Source of the DNA: an uncultured Mollicutes bacterium
GTDB lineage: Bacteria > Bacillota_I > Bacilli_A > RFN20 > CAG-288
Assembly: GCA_900539865.1 (NCBI GenBank)
Contig: UQDS01000003.1
Coordinates: 147,656 to 211,655 of the forward strand
Length of the DNA stretch: 64,000 bases
Direction: 5' to 3'
Shown here: in pieces, positions 1 through 8,157 of the stretch
Numbering within the stretch: the stretch's first letter is position 1
Layout: each line of letters begins with the position of its first letter
Notes under the pieces: generated by a model
The model's database searches: none
What the model was told of the DNA's origin: nothing
What the model saw: the letters and a program-made list of their open reading frames with translations, nothing else
Translations under genes and position numbers: made by a program

Positions 1-107
1 AAGTTCTCGCTTGCGATTAATTCGATATTATCTTCTTGTCTACGTCTTTCTTTGCAGACGATATCATATAACTCGGGGTCTGCTTTTCTTAAATTGTTGT
101 TATCCAT
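1..107 (-). CDS. glyA: Serine hydroxymethyltransferase, N-terminal fragment (cut by window edge)
   Basis: Reading the minus strand from an ATG at 107 gives 35 complete codons that run off the window. The translation contains DPELYDIVCKERRRQ followed by IELIASENF, the start of the PLP-dependent serine hydroxymethyltransferase family (serine + THF to glycine + methylene-THF, cytosolic). A strong ribosome binding site, GGAGG, lies 8 bases upstream of the ATG. The fragment is too short to show the catalytic lysine, but the IELIASENF block is highly characteristic. Confidence 0.88.
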   Translation of the reverse strand, partial: MDNNNLRKADPELYDIVCKERRRQEDNIELIASEN

Positions 108-224
108 AGTGAATTCCTCCAAACTTATATTAGAGTAACACAAACAAAAGTCTTTGAGCATTAAAATTGATAAATGAACTATATCAATATATACATTTTA
201 AAACAATGAAGAAAAGTTGCCTTA

Positions 225-260
225 TAAAAAACCTCTTTACTGAATTAACAGTAAAGAGGT
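225..260 (-). terminator. Rho-independent terminator of glpK
   Basis: An 11-bp stem (CCTCTTTACTG against CAGTAAAGAGG) with loop AATTAA is followed, in minus-strand sense, by a run of six T. It lies directly downstream of the glpK stop codon. Confidence 0.9.
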
Positions 261-265
261 TGATT

Positions 266-1756
266 TTATTTGTGTTTTGGTTTAAATGCTCTAGTTGCTT
301 TAACAGCTTCTAACCAACCGTCATAGAGGTCGTTGACTTCTTCAGAAGAAAGCATTGGTTTGTAGATCTTTTGAATGCTTCTATTCGATTCAATATCTGC
401 TTTACTCTTCCAAAAACCGACGCCAAGACCAGCCATATAACCAGCACCTAATGCGGTTGTTTCAACACAGCGAGGGAGGTGAACTTCGCATTGTAAAATA
501 TCAGATTGGAACTGCATGAGCAAAGAGTTTGCACTGGCACCACCGTCAACACGCAAAGCCTTTAATTCTAAGTTTGCTTCTCTCTTCATCGCTTCAATGA
601 CGTCTTTTGATTGATAAGCGATAGAGAAAAGCGTAGCGCGAACAAAGTTGTGACGATCCGCCCCTCTTGTCAAACCAAAGACAGCACCTCTTGCATCATC
701 ATCCCAATAAGGGGTTCCTAAACCGACGAAGGCGGGAACAACATAGACACCAGCGGTATCTTTCACTCTGTTTGCATATTCTTCGGATTGGGAGGAACTA
801 CGGATCATATCCATTTGATCACGCAACCATTGGATGATGGCACCGCCCATAAAGACAGAGCCTTCTAAGGCGTAAACAGTGTCTTCTCCTTTTTCTCTCC
901 AAGCGACTGTCGTTAATAGTCCTTGTTTTGAAATCAAAGGCTTGTTACCGATGTTCATCAACATGAAGCAACCGGTTCCGTAGGTGTTTTTACTATCGCC
1001 AGGATTGAAACAACACTGACCGAATAAAGCGGCTTGTTGGTCGCCAGCGACACCGGTAATCGGAACGGAACCTTGGAAGAAGTCAGCAACGCCAAAATTA
1101 TCTGTATTGTCTTTTACTTCTGGAAGCATACAAGCGGGAATGTTCCAAATCTTGAGCAACTCTTCATCCCATTTCATATCGAAGATATTGTAAAGCATTG
1201 TACGGGAAGCGTTCGTGACATCCGTTGCATGACTCTTTCCGTTTGTCATCTTATAAATGATCCAAGAGTCGATGGTTCCGAAAAGAAGTTCACCGCGTTC
1301 TGCTCTTTTTTGGCCATCGGGAATATTATCCAAAATGAAGCGGATTTTAGAAGCAGAGAAATAAGGGTTCATTCTCAAACCAGTCTTTGCTTGAATGATG
1401 TCAGTGTATTCTTCTCTTTCATCACATAAAGATTGTGTCTGTTTAGACTGCCAGATGACAGCGTTGTAAACGGCATTGCCGGTGTTCTTATCCCAAACAA
1501 TAGTGGATTCACGCTGATTTGTGATACCAATGGCAGCAACATCATCCATGGTGGCGTTGGAGTAGACCATCAATTCGTTAATGACGTCGATGACGGAAAT
1601 CCAAATTTTATTGGCGTCTGTTTCAACCCAACCGGGCTTTGGAAAAAGGCACTCTACTTCTCTTTGTGCCTTATAGACACCTTCTCCCCTGTCATTGATT
1701 AAGATGGCACGAGTAGAAGTTGTGCCTTGGTCGATTGATAAAATATATTTTTTCAT
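266..1756 (-). CDS. glpK: Glycerol kinase
   Basis: A 496-residue FGGY-family kinase of full length, phosphorylating glycerol with ATP to sn-glycerol 3-phosphate. The N-terminal phosphate loop (SIDQGTTSTRAI, residues 7-18), the motif GVAGDQQAALFGQ (235-247, catalytic Asp239) and a C-terminal DGGASAN loop are present. In PTS-regulated Gram-positive GlpK a phosphorylatable His lies in a YHFYG segment just before the VPI motif. Here the equivalent segment is DFFQG (225-229), so the His is missing. The gene stands alone, with no glpF or glpD next to it. A TATAAT box and a short palindrome precede it. The only SD-like sequence near the ATG is a weak AGGG. Confidence 0.95.
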   Translation of the reverse strand: MKKYILSIDQGTTSTRAILINDRGEGVYKAQREVECLFPKPGWVETDANKIWISVIDVINELMVYSNATMDDVAAIGITNQRESTIVWDKNTGNAVYNAVIWQSKQTQSLCDEREEYTDIIQAKTGLRMNPYFSASKIRFILDNIPDGQKRAERGELLFGTIDSWIIYKMTNGKSHATDVTNASRTMLYNIFDMKWDEELLKIWNIPACMLPEVKDNTDNFGVADFFQGSVPITGVAGDQQAALFGQCCFNPGDSKNTYGTGCFMLMNIGNKPLISKQGLLTTVAWREKGEDTVYALEGSVFMGGAIIQWLRDQMDMIRSSSQSEEYANRVKDTAGVYVVPAFVGLGTPYWDDDARGAVFGLTRGADRHNFVRATLFSIAYQSKDVIEAMKREANLELKALRVDGGASANSLLMQFQSDILQCEVHLPRCVETTALGAGYMAGLGVGFWKSKADIESNRSIQKIYKPMLSSEEVNDLYDGWLEAVKATRAFKPKHK

Positions 1757-1766
1757 AAACCCTAAT

Positions 1767-1781
1767 TTGTCTAAAAGACAA
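1767..1781. promoter_or_regulatory. Palindrome in the glpK 5' leader
   Basis: TTGTCT, a 3-base spacer and AGACAA form a perfect inverted repeat between the putative -10 box (1801-1806) and the glpK start. It could be an operator or an mRNA hairpin. The best AAGGA-type SD lies upstream of it, so folding would bring that SD closer to the ATG. Function is inferred. Confidence 0.4.
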
Positions 1782-1800
1782 TTCCTTTTTATATGAATAT

Positions 1801-1806
1801 ATTATA
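1801..1806 (-). promoter_or_regulatory. Putative -10 box of glpK
   Basis: A perfect TATAAT on the minus strand, 44 bases upstream of the glpK ATG. No convincing -35 box is visible at the expected spacing. Confidence 0.4.
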
Positions 1807-1943
1807 AAACAAAAAATGCTCATTTAATGATTATTTTTAACATTTTTATAAATTAAATAAACGATTTTCGCGCATGAATGCCGTGTTTTTTATCACTTCC
1901 TTTTCTGTGACTAAAAAGTGGGGTATATAAAATGATCGGAAAA

Positions 1944-1977
1944 TAAAAAAATGCGTCTTCCTTTGAGAAAGACGCAT
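1944..1977 (-). terminator. Rho-independent terminator of groESL
   Basis: A nine-base stem ATGCGTCTT/AAGACGCAT followed on the minus strand by a run of T. It lies 14 bases beyond the groEL stop codon. Confidence 0.9.
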
Positions 1978-1990
1978 CATGCAAATAAAT

Positions 1991-3607
1991 TTAATAATCC
2001 ATGTCAGGGCTGACAGGAGCCGGAGCAATAGGTTTAGGGATTTCGGTAACGATAGCTTCGGTAGTAATAAATTGACCAGCGATAGAAGCGGCGTTGATTA
2101 CGGCAGAGCGAGTGACTTTTGTCGGGTCGATGATGCCTTTTTCCATCATGTCAACCCAAGCGCCAGTCTTGGCATCAAAGCCGAGACCATCTGTTCTGTT
2201 CTTAGAATTATCGATGACTTCATCACCATCAAATCCGGCGTTGATAGACATCTGATAAAGAGGAGCAGTTAAAGAGTTGAGAACAACAGAGATACCAGCC
2301 TGGATGTCGGTGTTATCAGACTTCAATGTCTTCTTTAAAGTCTTGTAGACGTTGAATAATGCAATGCCGCCACCAGGGACAACACCTTCAGCAACAGCGG
2401 CAGAAGTTGCGTTAATTGCATCTTCTAAACGGAGTTTTTTATCTTTCATTTCTGTTTCGGTAAGTGCACCGACACGGATGACAGATACACCTGCGGCAAG
2501 TTTTGCAATTCTCTTTTGAATGTTCTTCTTATCGTAGTCAGAAGTGGTTTCATCCAATTGAGCCTTGAGTTCAAGAACACGATTTTGGATAGAATCAATT
2601 TCTCCTGCACCATCGACAATGGTTGTACTTTCTTTGGTGACTTTCACTCTCTTGGCGCTGCCTAAATCAGCGATGGAGATATCCTTTAAAGCCATGGAGA
2701 GATCCTTGGAGTAGAAGTTAGCACCGGTCATGATTGCAATATCCTGAAGAATATTCTTCTGATTATCACCGAACTCCGGAGCTTTTACAGCAACAACGTT
2801 GAATGTGCCACGCAATTTGTTGAGGATCAAGGTAGAAGAGACGTCATTATCCACATCATCCGCGATGATAAGAAGCGGTTTGTGCGCTTGGACTACAGAC
2901 TGAAGCATCGGGAGAATATCTTGGATATTGGTGATCTTCTGATCGGTGACTAAGATAAAGGGATCCTCTAATTCAGCAACCATCTTTTCAGAGTTGGTGA
3001 CCATATAAGGAGAGATATAACCTTTATCAAACTGCATGCCTAATACGACATCTAATGTCGTATCAAAACCTTTTCCTTCTTCAACCGTGATAACACCATC
3101 GTTACCGACTTTCTTCATTGCTTCCGCGATGATTTCACCAACTTCTTCATCGCCGGCAGAAATAGAAGCGACACTGGCGATATCAGCAGAAGTAGAAACA
3201 GTCTTAGAAGCTTTTAATAATTCTTCCGAGACAGCGACAGCTGCTTTTTCAATGCCTTTGCGGACTAAAACCGGATTAGCGCCTTTGTCAACAGCAGCAA
3301 AACCCGCATGAATCATCGCTTGAGCTAAAACAGTTGCGGTTGTTGTACCGTCGCCTGCGACATCATTTGTGTTGTTTGCGACTTCGTATACGAGTTTGGC
3401 ACCAGCGTTTTGTTCTTTATCAGCAAGTTCAATATCACGAGCGATAGAGACACCGTCGTTGATGATTTGCGGAGAACCATAGCCTTTATCTAAAGCGACA
3501 TTTCTTCCTTTTGGACCTAATGTGAGTTTGACAGTGTTTGCAAGAGCGTCAACCCCTTTTAACATGTTGTCTCTTGCTTCTTTTCCATAAGTGATTTTCT
3601 TTGCCAT
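1991..3607 (-). CDS. groEL: Chaperonin GroEL (60 kDa subunit)
   Basis: A 538-residue group I chaperonin subunit, which forms the double heptameric ring that refolds proteins with GroES and ATP. Family landmarks are TLGPKGRNVALDKGYG near residue 30, the ATP site GDGTTTATVLA near 85, and EGVVPGGGIALF near 410. The C-terminus ends in PVSPDMDY, so the usual flexible GGM-repeat tail is replaced by a Pro-rich tail. It is the second gene of groES-groEL, 24 bases after groES, with its own SD and a terminator behind it. Expression should follow the CIRCE operator upstream of groES. Confidence 0.98.
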   Translation of the reverse strand: MAKKITYGKEARDNMLKGVDALANTVKLTLGPKGRNVALDKGYGSPQIINDGVSIARDIELADKEQNAGAKLVYEVANNTNDVAGDGTTTATVLAQAMIHAGFAAVDKGANPVLVRKGIEKAAVAVSEELLKASKTVSTSADIASVASISAGDEEVGEIIAEAMKKVGNDGVITVEEGKGFDTTLDVVLGMQFDKGYISPYMVTNSEKMVAELEDPFILVTDQKITNIQDILPMLQSVVQAHKPLLIIADDVDNDVSSTLILNKLRGTFNVVAVKAPEFGDNQKNILQDIAIMTGANFYSKDLSMALKDISIADLGSAKRVKVTKESTTIVDGAGEIDSIQNRVLELKAQLDETTSDYDKKNIQKRIAKLAAGVSVIRVGALTETEMKDKKLRLEDAINATSAAVAEGVVPGGGIALFNVYKTLKKTLKSDNTDIQAGISVVLNSLTAPLYQMSINAGFDGDEVIDNSKNRTDGLGFDAKTGAWVDMMEKGIIDPTKVTRSAVINAASIAGQFITTEAIVTEIPKPIAPAPVSPDMDY

Positions 3608-3631
3608 ATTTTATAACCTCTTTTCTATGGA

Positions 3632-3913
3632 TTAGTCGATGACTGCAAGGATATCAGAATCCTTGATCAACATCCATTTTTTGCCGCCCTCAGTGTAATC
3701 GGTGCTAGCGTATTTTTTATAAATGACCTTTTCGCCTACTTTGGCTTCCACCTTGATTTCGTGGCCGTCTTTATCAACATATCCCGGGCCAACAGCAACG
3801 ACTTTTGCAATTGCTGAATCGTTTTCATGCGATGAAGCGATAAGAATTCCACCGACGTTCTTCTCTTCGGGAACTTTTTCAAGAACGACATAATCTCTTA
3901 ATGGTCTAATCAT
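3632..3913 (-). CDS. groES: Co-chaperonin GroES (10 kDa subunit)
   Basis: A 93-residue GroES, the usual length for the heptameric lid of the GroEL chamber. It begins MIRPLRDYVVLE, has a mobile loop around EEKNVGGILIASS (residues 17-29), and ends with the typical LIKDSDILAVID strand. It is the first gene of the groESL operon. The leader between promoter and start carries a stem-loop (GTCGC/GCGAC, 3933-3950), which may stabilise the mRNA. An HrcA-type operator overlaps the promoter. Confidence 0.97.
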   Translation of the reverse strand: MIRPLRDYVVLEKVPEEKNVGGILIASSHENDSAIAKVVAVGPGYVDKDGHEIKVEAKVGEKVIYKKYASTDYTEGGKKWMLIKDSDILAVID

Positions 3914-3957
3914 TTTTCATACCTCGATTTCTGTCGCGTTCAACTGCGACTAATGAT

Positions 3958-3999
3958 ATTATATCGCGAAAATTAGCAAATACAATAGTAGAGTGCTAA
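3958..3999 (-). promoter_or_regulatory. groESL promoter with CIRCE operator
   Basis: CIRCE consensus is TTAGCACTC-N9-GAGTGCTAA. At 3973-3999 the sequence reads TTAGCAAAT, nine bases, then GAGTGCTAA: one perfect arm, and one arm with six leading matches. On the minus strand TATAAT lies at 3963-3958, and a weak -35 (TTGTAT) falls inside the CIRCE, so a bound HrcA would cover the -35 region. hrcA itself is not in the window. Confidence 0.85.
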
Positions 4000-4195
4000 A
4001 TATTACATTGAAAACAAAGTGTCTCACTTTATTGACACGCTTTTATTAATAAATAGGTAAAGTAAAATAAATTTTAATAATATTATTAAATTAGATTAAA
4101 ATGTATATTTATTTTCGAAAATAAAAAAATATAAATTTAAATTTCTTTGAAAAGTTAAAAGATTAACACTTTTTAAATGATGATAAAGTTTTAGA
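4000..4195. other. AT-rich spacer without gene
   Basis: This is the rest of the 322-base gap between groES and the SDR gene. It is almost pure A/T with no ORF, tRNA or convincing stem-loop; only the CIRCE/promoter on one side and the SDR terminator on the other are recognisable. No DnaA-box cluster was seen. Confidence 0.5.
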
Positions 4196-4197
4196 TA

Positions 4198-4230
4198 TAA
4201 AAAAGATACTCGCATCTACGAGTATCTTTT
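4198..4230 (-). terminator. Rho-independent terminator of the galM-psuG-SDR operon
   Basis: Stem AGATACTCG/CGAGTATCT with a six-base loop, flanked by A/T runs that give a T tract on the minus strand. It lies immediately after the SDR stop codon. Confidence 0.88.
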
Positions 4231-4235
4231 TATTT

Positions 4236-4988
4236 TTAATCTTTCATCTCGGATTGTTTACGCATCACCTTGGAGATGACTTTTCTAGGGAAAAGATGGG
4301 AGAAGAAGTGTAAACACTTCATCTTGAAGCCAGGAACGATTGTTGTCTTTCCTTTTAAAGTCTTCTTGATTGCATAACTTCCGACAAATTCTGGTTGCAA
4401 GGAACCGATAGAGAACTTGGCATTTGCTACTTCTTCAAATCTAGTTTTGACCGGTCCAGGGCAAAGAGCGGAGATAGTGACTTTAGATTTCATTTCCTTT
4501 AATTCGCGATAATAGCCGTGAACTAAAGAATAGACAAATGCTTTCGATGCGTAGTATACGTTCATGTAAGGAGCAACACCAAAAGCAGCTGCAGAACAGA
4601 CGAGTAAAACTCTTCCGTGATCCTTTTTGATGAAACGAATGAGGAATTCCTTGACTAAAATCAAAGCGGCGATGTCGTTTACTTTCACCATTTTGATTTC
4701 TTTTTGAATATCGGTTTTTGTAATTTTTCCAATATCTCCAAAACCTGCATTGTTTACAAAGAGATCAAAATCTTCGTTTTCTGTATCTTTTAATAAACGG
4801 AAACATTCATTTTCATCTGAAAGATCATAAGATCCGAAATGAATTTTTGCATCCGGATATTTTTCAATAAGTTTGGGAAGATCGCCTTCTCTACGAGAGA
4901 CGACGGATACTTCATAACCTCTTTTTATTAAATCTTCAACCATGCAGTAACCAATACCGCTGGTACCACCAGTAACTAACGCCTTCAT
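4236..4988 (-). CDS. Short-chain dehydrogenase/reductase
   Basis: A 250-residue classical SDR. It has the cofactor loop TGGTSGIG (residues 6-13), NNAGFGD near 80, a Ser in VCSAAAFG near 133, and the catalytic pair YYASK near 146. The basic residues after strand 2 (SRREG) suggest NADP(H). The substrate cannot be told from sequence; the subgroup is similar to DltE/YqjQ-type oxidoreductases. It is the last gene of an operon with psuG (24 bases upstream) and galM, and is followed by a terminator. Its basic C-terminus (PRKVISKVMRKQ) may associate with membrane. Confidence 0.88.
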   Translation of the reverse strand: MKALVTGGTSGIGYCMVEDLIKRGYEVSVVSRREGDLPKLIEKYPDAKIHFGSYDLSDENECFRLLKDTENEDFDLFVNNAGFGDIGKITKTDIQKEIKMVKVNDIAALILVKEFLIRFIKKDHGRVLLVCSAAAFGVAPYMNVYYASKAFVYSLVHGYYRELKEMKSKVTISALCPGPVKTRFEEVANAKFSIGSLQPEFVGSYAIKKTLKGKTTIVPGFKMKCLHFFSHLFPRKVISKVMRKQSEMKD

Positions 4989-5012
4989 AGTCTTTCCTTT
5001 CTAATCTCATTT

Positions 5013-5924
5013 TTATTTTTGCAATTTGAGAAGCTCTACGGCTAATTCACCGCCGACGCGAGCGTTGTTCTCAATTAAAGCCATGTTTGTCTTCAAAGAT
5101 TTTCCTTCGGTGAGTCCAACCAACTTATCTAAGAGGTAAGGAGTAACCCTCTTTCCGGTGACCCCTTCTTTCTCCATCATGGCAATTGCTTTTTCAATCT
5201 CTCTCTCCATGTAATCGGGATCAAGAGAATATTCTTCGGGAACAGGATTGAGAATTAAAGTTCCTTGGTTTAAACCTAAATCGTGAGAGATTTGAATGAT
5301 ACGAGCAAGCTCAGCAGCATCATTTGCAGTCTGATCAATGTCGTATTTGCTTGTGCTAGAGTAAAAGAGCGGAACCTTGTTTGTCTTGTAACCGATGACC
5401 TCAACACCTTGTGTTTCTAAGTACTCTAAAGTTCTAGGGACATCAAGAATTGCTTTCGGACCAGCGCAAATGACATTGACTTCTGTACGAGAAAATTCGC
5501 CTAAGTCCGTGGATACATCCATCGAGTCGTTAAAGCCGCGATGAACGCCGCCGATACCACCGGTAGAGAAGACGCGGATGTTTGCCATTTTCGCTAAAAT
5601 CATTGTAGCAGCAACGGTGGTAGAGCCGTTGCATCCTTTTTCTAAAACATAGGGAAGTTCACGACGAGAGACTTTCATCGCATGCATTGTCTTTCCAAGA
5701 TATTCAATCTCTTCACGGGAGAGACCAATTTTGATTTTTCCGTCGATAATACCAATGGTATAGGGCTCTGCACCCGCTTTGCGAATTTCTTCTTCACACT
5801 TTAATGCACACTCCACATTCTGAGGATAAGGCATACCATGTGTCAAAACAGTGGTTTCTAAAGCGACGGCAGGACGGGAGGATAAATCAGGAATATCACG
5901 AAGCATTTCTTTGATATTGTTCAT
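5013..5924 (-). CDS. psuG: Pseudouridine-5'-phosphate glycosidase
   Basis: A 303-residue PsuG/IndA-family enzyme, which reversibly splits pseudouridine 5'-phosphate into uracil and ribose 5-phosphate. Family blocks visible are ALETTVLTHGMPYPQN (residues 21-36, with conserved Glu23), NGSTTVAATMILA, FSTGGIGGVHRG and PVPEEYSLD. In E. coli it works with the kinase PsuK, which is usually adjacent. Here the neighbours are galM, 11 bases upstream, and an SDR, with no PfkB kinase. The enzyme may act in RNA-derived pseudouridine salvage and feed uracil to the permease at 47 kb, but that link is inferred. Confidence 0.93.
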   Translation of the reverse strand: MNNIKEMLRDIPDLSSRPAVALETTVLTHGMPYPQNVECALKCEEEIRKAGAEPYTIGIIDGKIKIGLSREEIEYLGKTMHAMKVSRRELPYVLEKGCNGSTTVAATMILAKMANIRVFSTGGIGGVHRGFNDSMDVSTDLGEFSRTEVNVICAGPKAILDVPRTLEYLETQGVEVIGYKTNKVPLFYSSTSKYDIDQTANDAAELARIIQISHDLGLNQGTLILNPVPEEYSLDPDYMEREIEKAIAMMEKEGVTGKRVTPYLLDKLVGLTEGKSLKTNMALIENNARVGGELAVELLKLQK

Positions 5925-5935
5925 AATTGTTACCT

Positions 5936-6913
5936 TTACTTTTTGCTAATTTTATACGTCATGAAATGAGAATATTTTTCACCTGCTTTCAAAATGATAT
6001 TGCTCATTATCGGACAAGCTTCGGGCTCGATGGCAATCGCGCGTCTGTTGGCATTGCTCAAACAACGACAATTTTTGAAAACGTAGGGAACAAGAGAAGT
6101 ATCCACATAGAAGTTGACAGAGTCAAAATCGGTATCTACTTCAACTTTGATAGAATCTGTCTCTAGTATCACTTTGGGTCCTTGGCAATCATCTAAAATC
6201 AAAGTGTGATCAAATGTGCCAATTTCCGGATAATCTCTTACCATCATATCGAGTTTGTTTTGTAGGAGAGAGGGTGTTCTAAAGTCTAAACATTCGGGGA
6301 CATCTTCTATTCCGACAACCAGTTGACTACCGGGTTTGAAAGAACCGCATTTAGAAGCGTTGACTTGTAAGGTGTAATCATTGACCGATTTAGAAGCGTT
6401 GATATTCCAATATATATGGTTAGATAAGGAGAGAAGAGTATCTTTATCGCTTGTGGCTTCGTAGCGAATTTGGAATATATTTTCTTCGCCTTTTAAAAAT
6501 GCGTAGGTGACAAAAAGGTCAAGATTTCCGGGAAATCCACATTCGCCATCAGCGGAAAGATAATGGAAAATAATACGTGTTTCTTTTTCATCTTCTTCTT
6601 TGACAGCGTCAAAAAGACGGAAGGTTAAAGAATCCATCATACCGCCGTGTAAACAGATGTGATTTGCTTCTCCGGGAACTTTATAAAGTTTTCCGTTGAG
6701 CATAAATTCATCGGGGATGCGTCCGGCAATGCGGCCTAAAGTTTTGCCGTGATATCCTTTGGAAGAAAGATAATCTTGATCTTCTTCAAATTCAAGAATC
6801 AACGGTTTTCCATCCAATGTTAAAGAGGCAACGCCTGCCCCCAAAGTAGAAAATCTTCCGACTAAGCCATGGCCATTGTCCAATGTAAGAAAGTCAGAAA
6901 CAAAGGTTCTCAT
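5936..6913 (-). CDS. galM: Aldose 1-epimerase (mutarotase)
   Basis: A 325-residue aldose 1-epimerase that interconverts alpha and beta anomers of sugars such as galactose. Landmarks are ANHICLHGG near residue 80 and LSNHIYWNI near 165, which carry the two catalytic histidines of the family, followed by FDHTLIL and AIAIEPEACP, which holds the catalytic Glu. It has a strong SD (GAGGT). It is the first gene of the operon with psuG and SDR, and could serve the alpha-galactosidase at 31-33 kb by handling released galactose, although the genes are far apart. Confidence 0.92.
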   Translation of the reverse strand: MRTFVSDFLTLDNGHGLVGRFSTLGAGVASLTLDGKPLILEFEEDQDYLSSKGYHGKTLGRIAGRIPDEFMLNGKLYKVPGEANHICLHGGMMDSLTFRLFDAVKEEDEKETRIIFHYLSADGECGFPGNLDLFVTYAFLKGEENIFQIRYEATSDKDTLLSLSNHIYWNINASKSVNDYTLQVNASKCGSFKPGSQLVVGIEDVPECLDFRTPSLLQNKLDMMVRDYPEIGTFDHTLILDDCQGPKVILETDSIKVEVDTDFDSVNFYVDTSLVPYVFKNCRCLSNANRRAIAIEPEACPIMSNIILKAGEKYSHFMTYKISKK

Positions 6914-6967
6914 AACGTTACCTCCTAAATTTCGATAATTGCTTTTTTAATTTAATAGCGAGAAATA

Positions 6968-7972
6968 TTATTCCGCTTTCGGTTCTTCAGCAGCAGGTTC
7001 TCCTGCTTTTAAAGTACCATTTTTATAAGCGGCATAACGAAGATCAAGAGAATCAGCAAAGAAGCTGTGAACGTGTTTAACAAATTCGTCGCGGTTTTCG
7101 CTCATAAGACGTTGCACTCTTTCGGCAGATGCTTTCTGTTCATCGTTCCAAGCGTTGGAAAGAGTAAGCTTTTCATCAACAATACTCTTGATGAACATCA
7201 AACCATTTTGCTTGTCGTTTTCTTGGATAAAGAAAGCAAACATATTGCCACTTTCAAGATCATCGTAGCAGAAGTTAGAAAGATAATTGACGGTAGTACC
7301 ATCGTTCTTGTTGAAGGTAACTCTTCCGTGAATATCAGCTTTTTCATCTAAAGCTTTGACGCCGGCATCGATGGTTTGATAGGAAGGAAGAAGACGAGCG
7401 CCGAGAAGTTCAGTCATCATATCGATTCTCTGACGGATTGCTTCATCGTTTCCAACAATCAATCTAAGGTGCTTGCCATCAGGTGTGACAGAGAAAAGAT
7501 ATTGTCCACCAAAGGAGAGGGCAACACAAGAGACAAAGAAGATTCTAGAAACATAGTCGAAATAACGATATGTTTCAATCATAGTGATCTGTCTTCCGGT
7601 AGAAGAAGCTAATTTGACTTCAACAGAATTGTCTGCGTTGCGATTTTCGATGAGGATATCGTATTCGCCGCTTTCATCGATAAAGCTAGGAGCATCTGTT
7701 AACTTCGGTTTGATATCGTTGTTGAAATGTTTTGTTAAATTGACAATTTCTTTGATGTCAGAATATTCAACGACGTTACCTTCTTGAGTGACATTGAAGA
7801 CACGATAAAGAAGTTTAGGCATATCATCGCCTAAGCAGTAAACGTTCATATTTCCGCTATCTAAAGTTTCGACATGTGCGATTTGAATACCAGCTGTTCT
7901 TTTGAAGACAAACTGTTTTCCTTTTTCATCAACACTCTTCTGAATGAGGCTCAATAATTCCTGTTGATCCAT
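6968..7972 (-). CDS. Hypothetical protein, 334 residues
   Basis: I do not recognise this protein. The start at 7972 (MDQQELLSLIQ) is preferred to an upstream ATG at 8005 because AAGGA sits about 11 bases before it. The protein is soluble and charged, mixed alpha/beta, without signal peptide or clear membrane segment, and ends in a low-complexity acidic tail (EPAAEEPKAE). A TATAAT (8019-8014, minus strand) lies upstream. Its stop is 54 bases before galM, so it may be cotranscribed with the galM-psuG operon or form its own unit. Confidence 0.7.
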   Translation of the reverse strand: MDQQELLSLIQKSVDEKGKQFVFKRTAGIQIAHVETLDSGNMNVYCLGDDMPKLLYRVFNVTQEGNVVEYSDIKEIVNLTKHFNNDIKPKLTDAPSFIDESGEYDILIENRNADNSVEVKLASSTGRQITMIETYRYFDYVSRIFFVSCVALSFGGQYLFSVTPDGKHLRLIVGNDEAIRQRIDMMTELLGARLLPSYQTIDAGVKALDEKADIHGRVTFNKNDGTTVNYLSNFCYDDLESGNMFAFFIQENDKQNGLMFIKSIVDEKLTLSNAWNDEQKASAERVQRLMSENRDEFVKHVHSFFADSLDLRYAAYKNGTLKAGEPAAEEPKAE

Positions 7973-8105
7973 AATATGATTTTTCCTTTCTTGAAATAGC
8001 ATCACTATACAACATTATAATGTGTTTTCTTTATTTTTACTAGAATATATTAATATAGGAAGTATAAATTAAGTTTGTGGGTTTTATTTATTTTGGTTTA
8101 AATAG

Positions 8106-8133
8106 ACTTTTCCAATACACAAAAAGGAAAAGT
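8106..8133 (-). terminator. Possible weak terminator after ung
   Basis: An eight-base stem ACTTTTCC/GGAAAAGT with a 12-base loop lies 25 bases beyond the ung stop codon. The following minus-strand sequence is AT-rich but lacks a solid T run, so termination is uncertain. Confidence 0.35.
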
Positions 8134-8157
8134 ATAAAAGAGAAAACATTAAAAATC

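Noticed and set aside
1034..1702. Plus-strand ORFs opposite glpK
   Set aside because: They are antisense shadows of a strongly conserved gene, without SDs or family motifs.
1846..2028. 60-codon minus-strand ORF at the groEL 3' end
   Set aside because: It overlaps groEL and its terminator; no SD.
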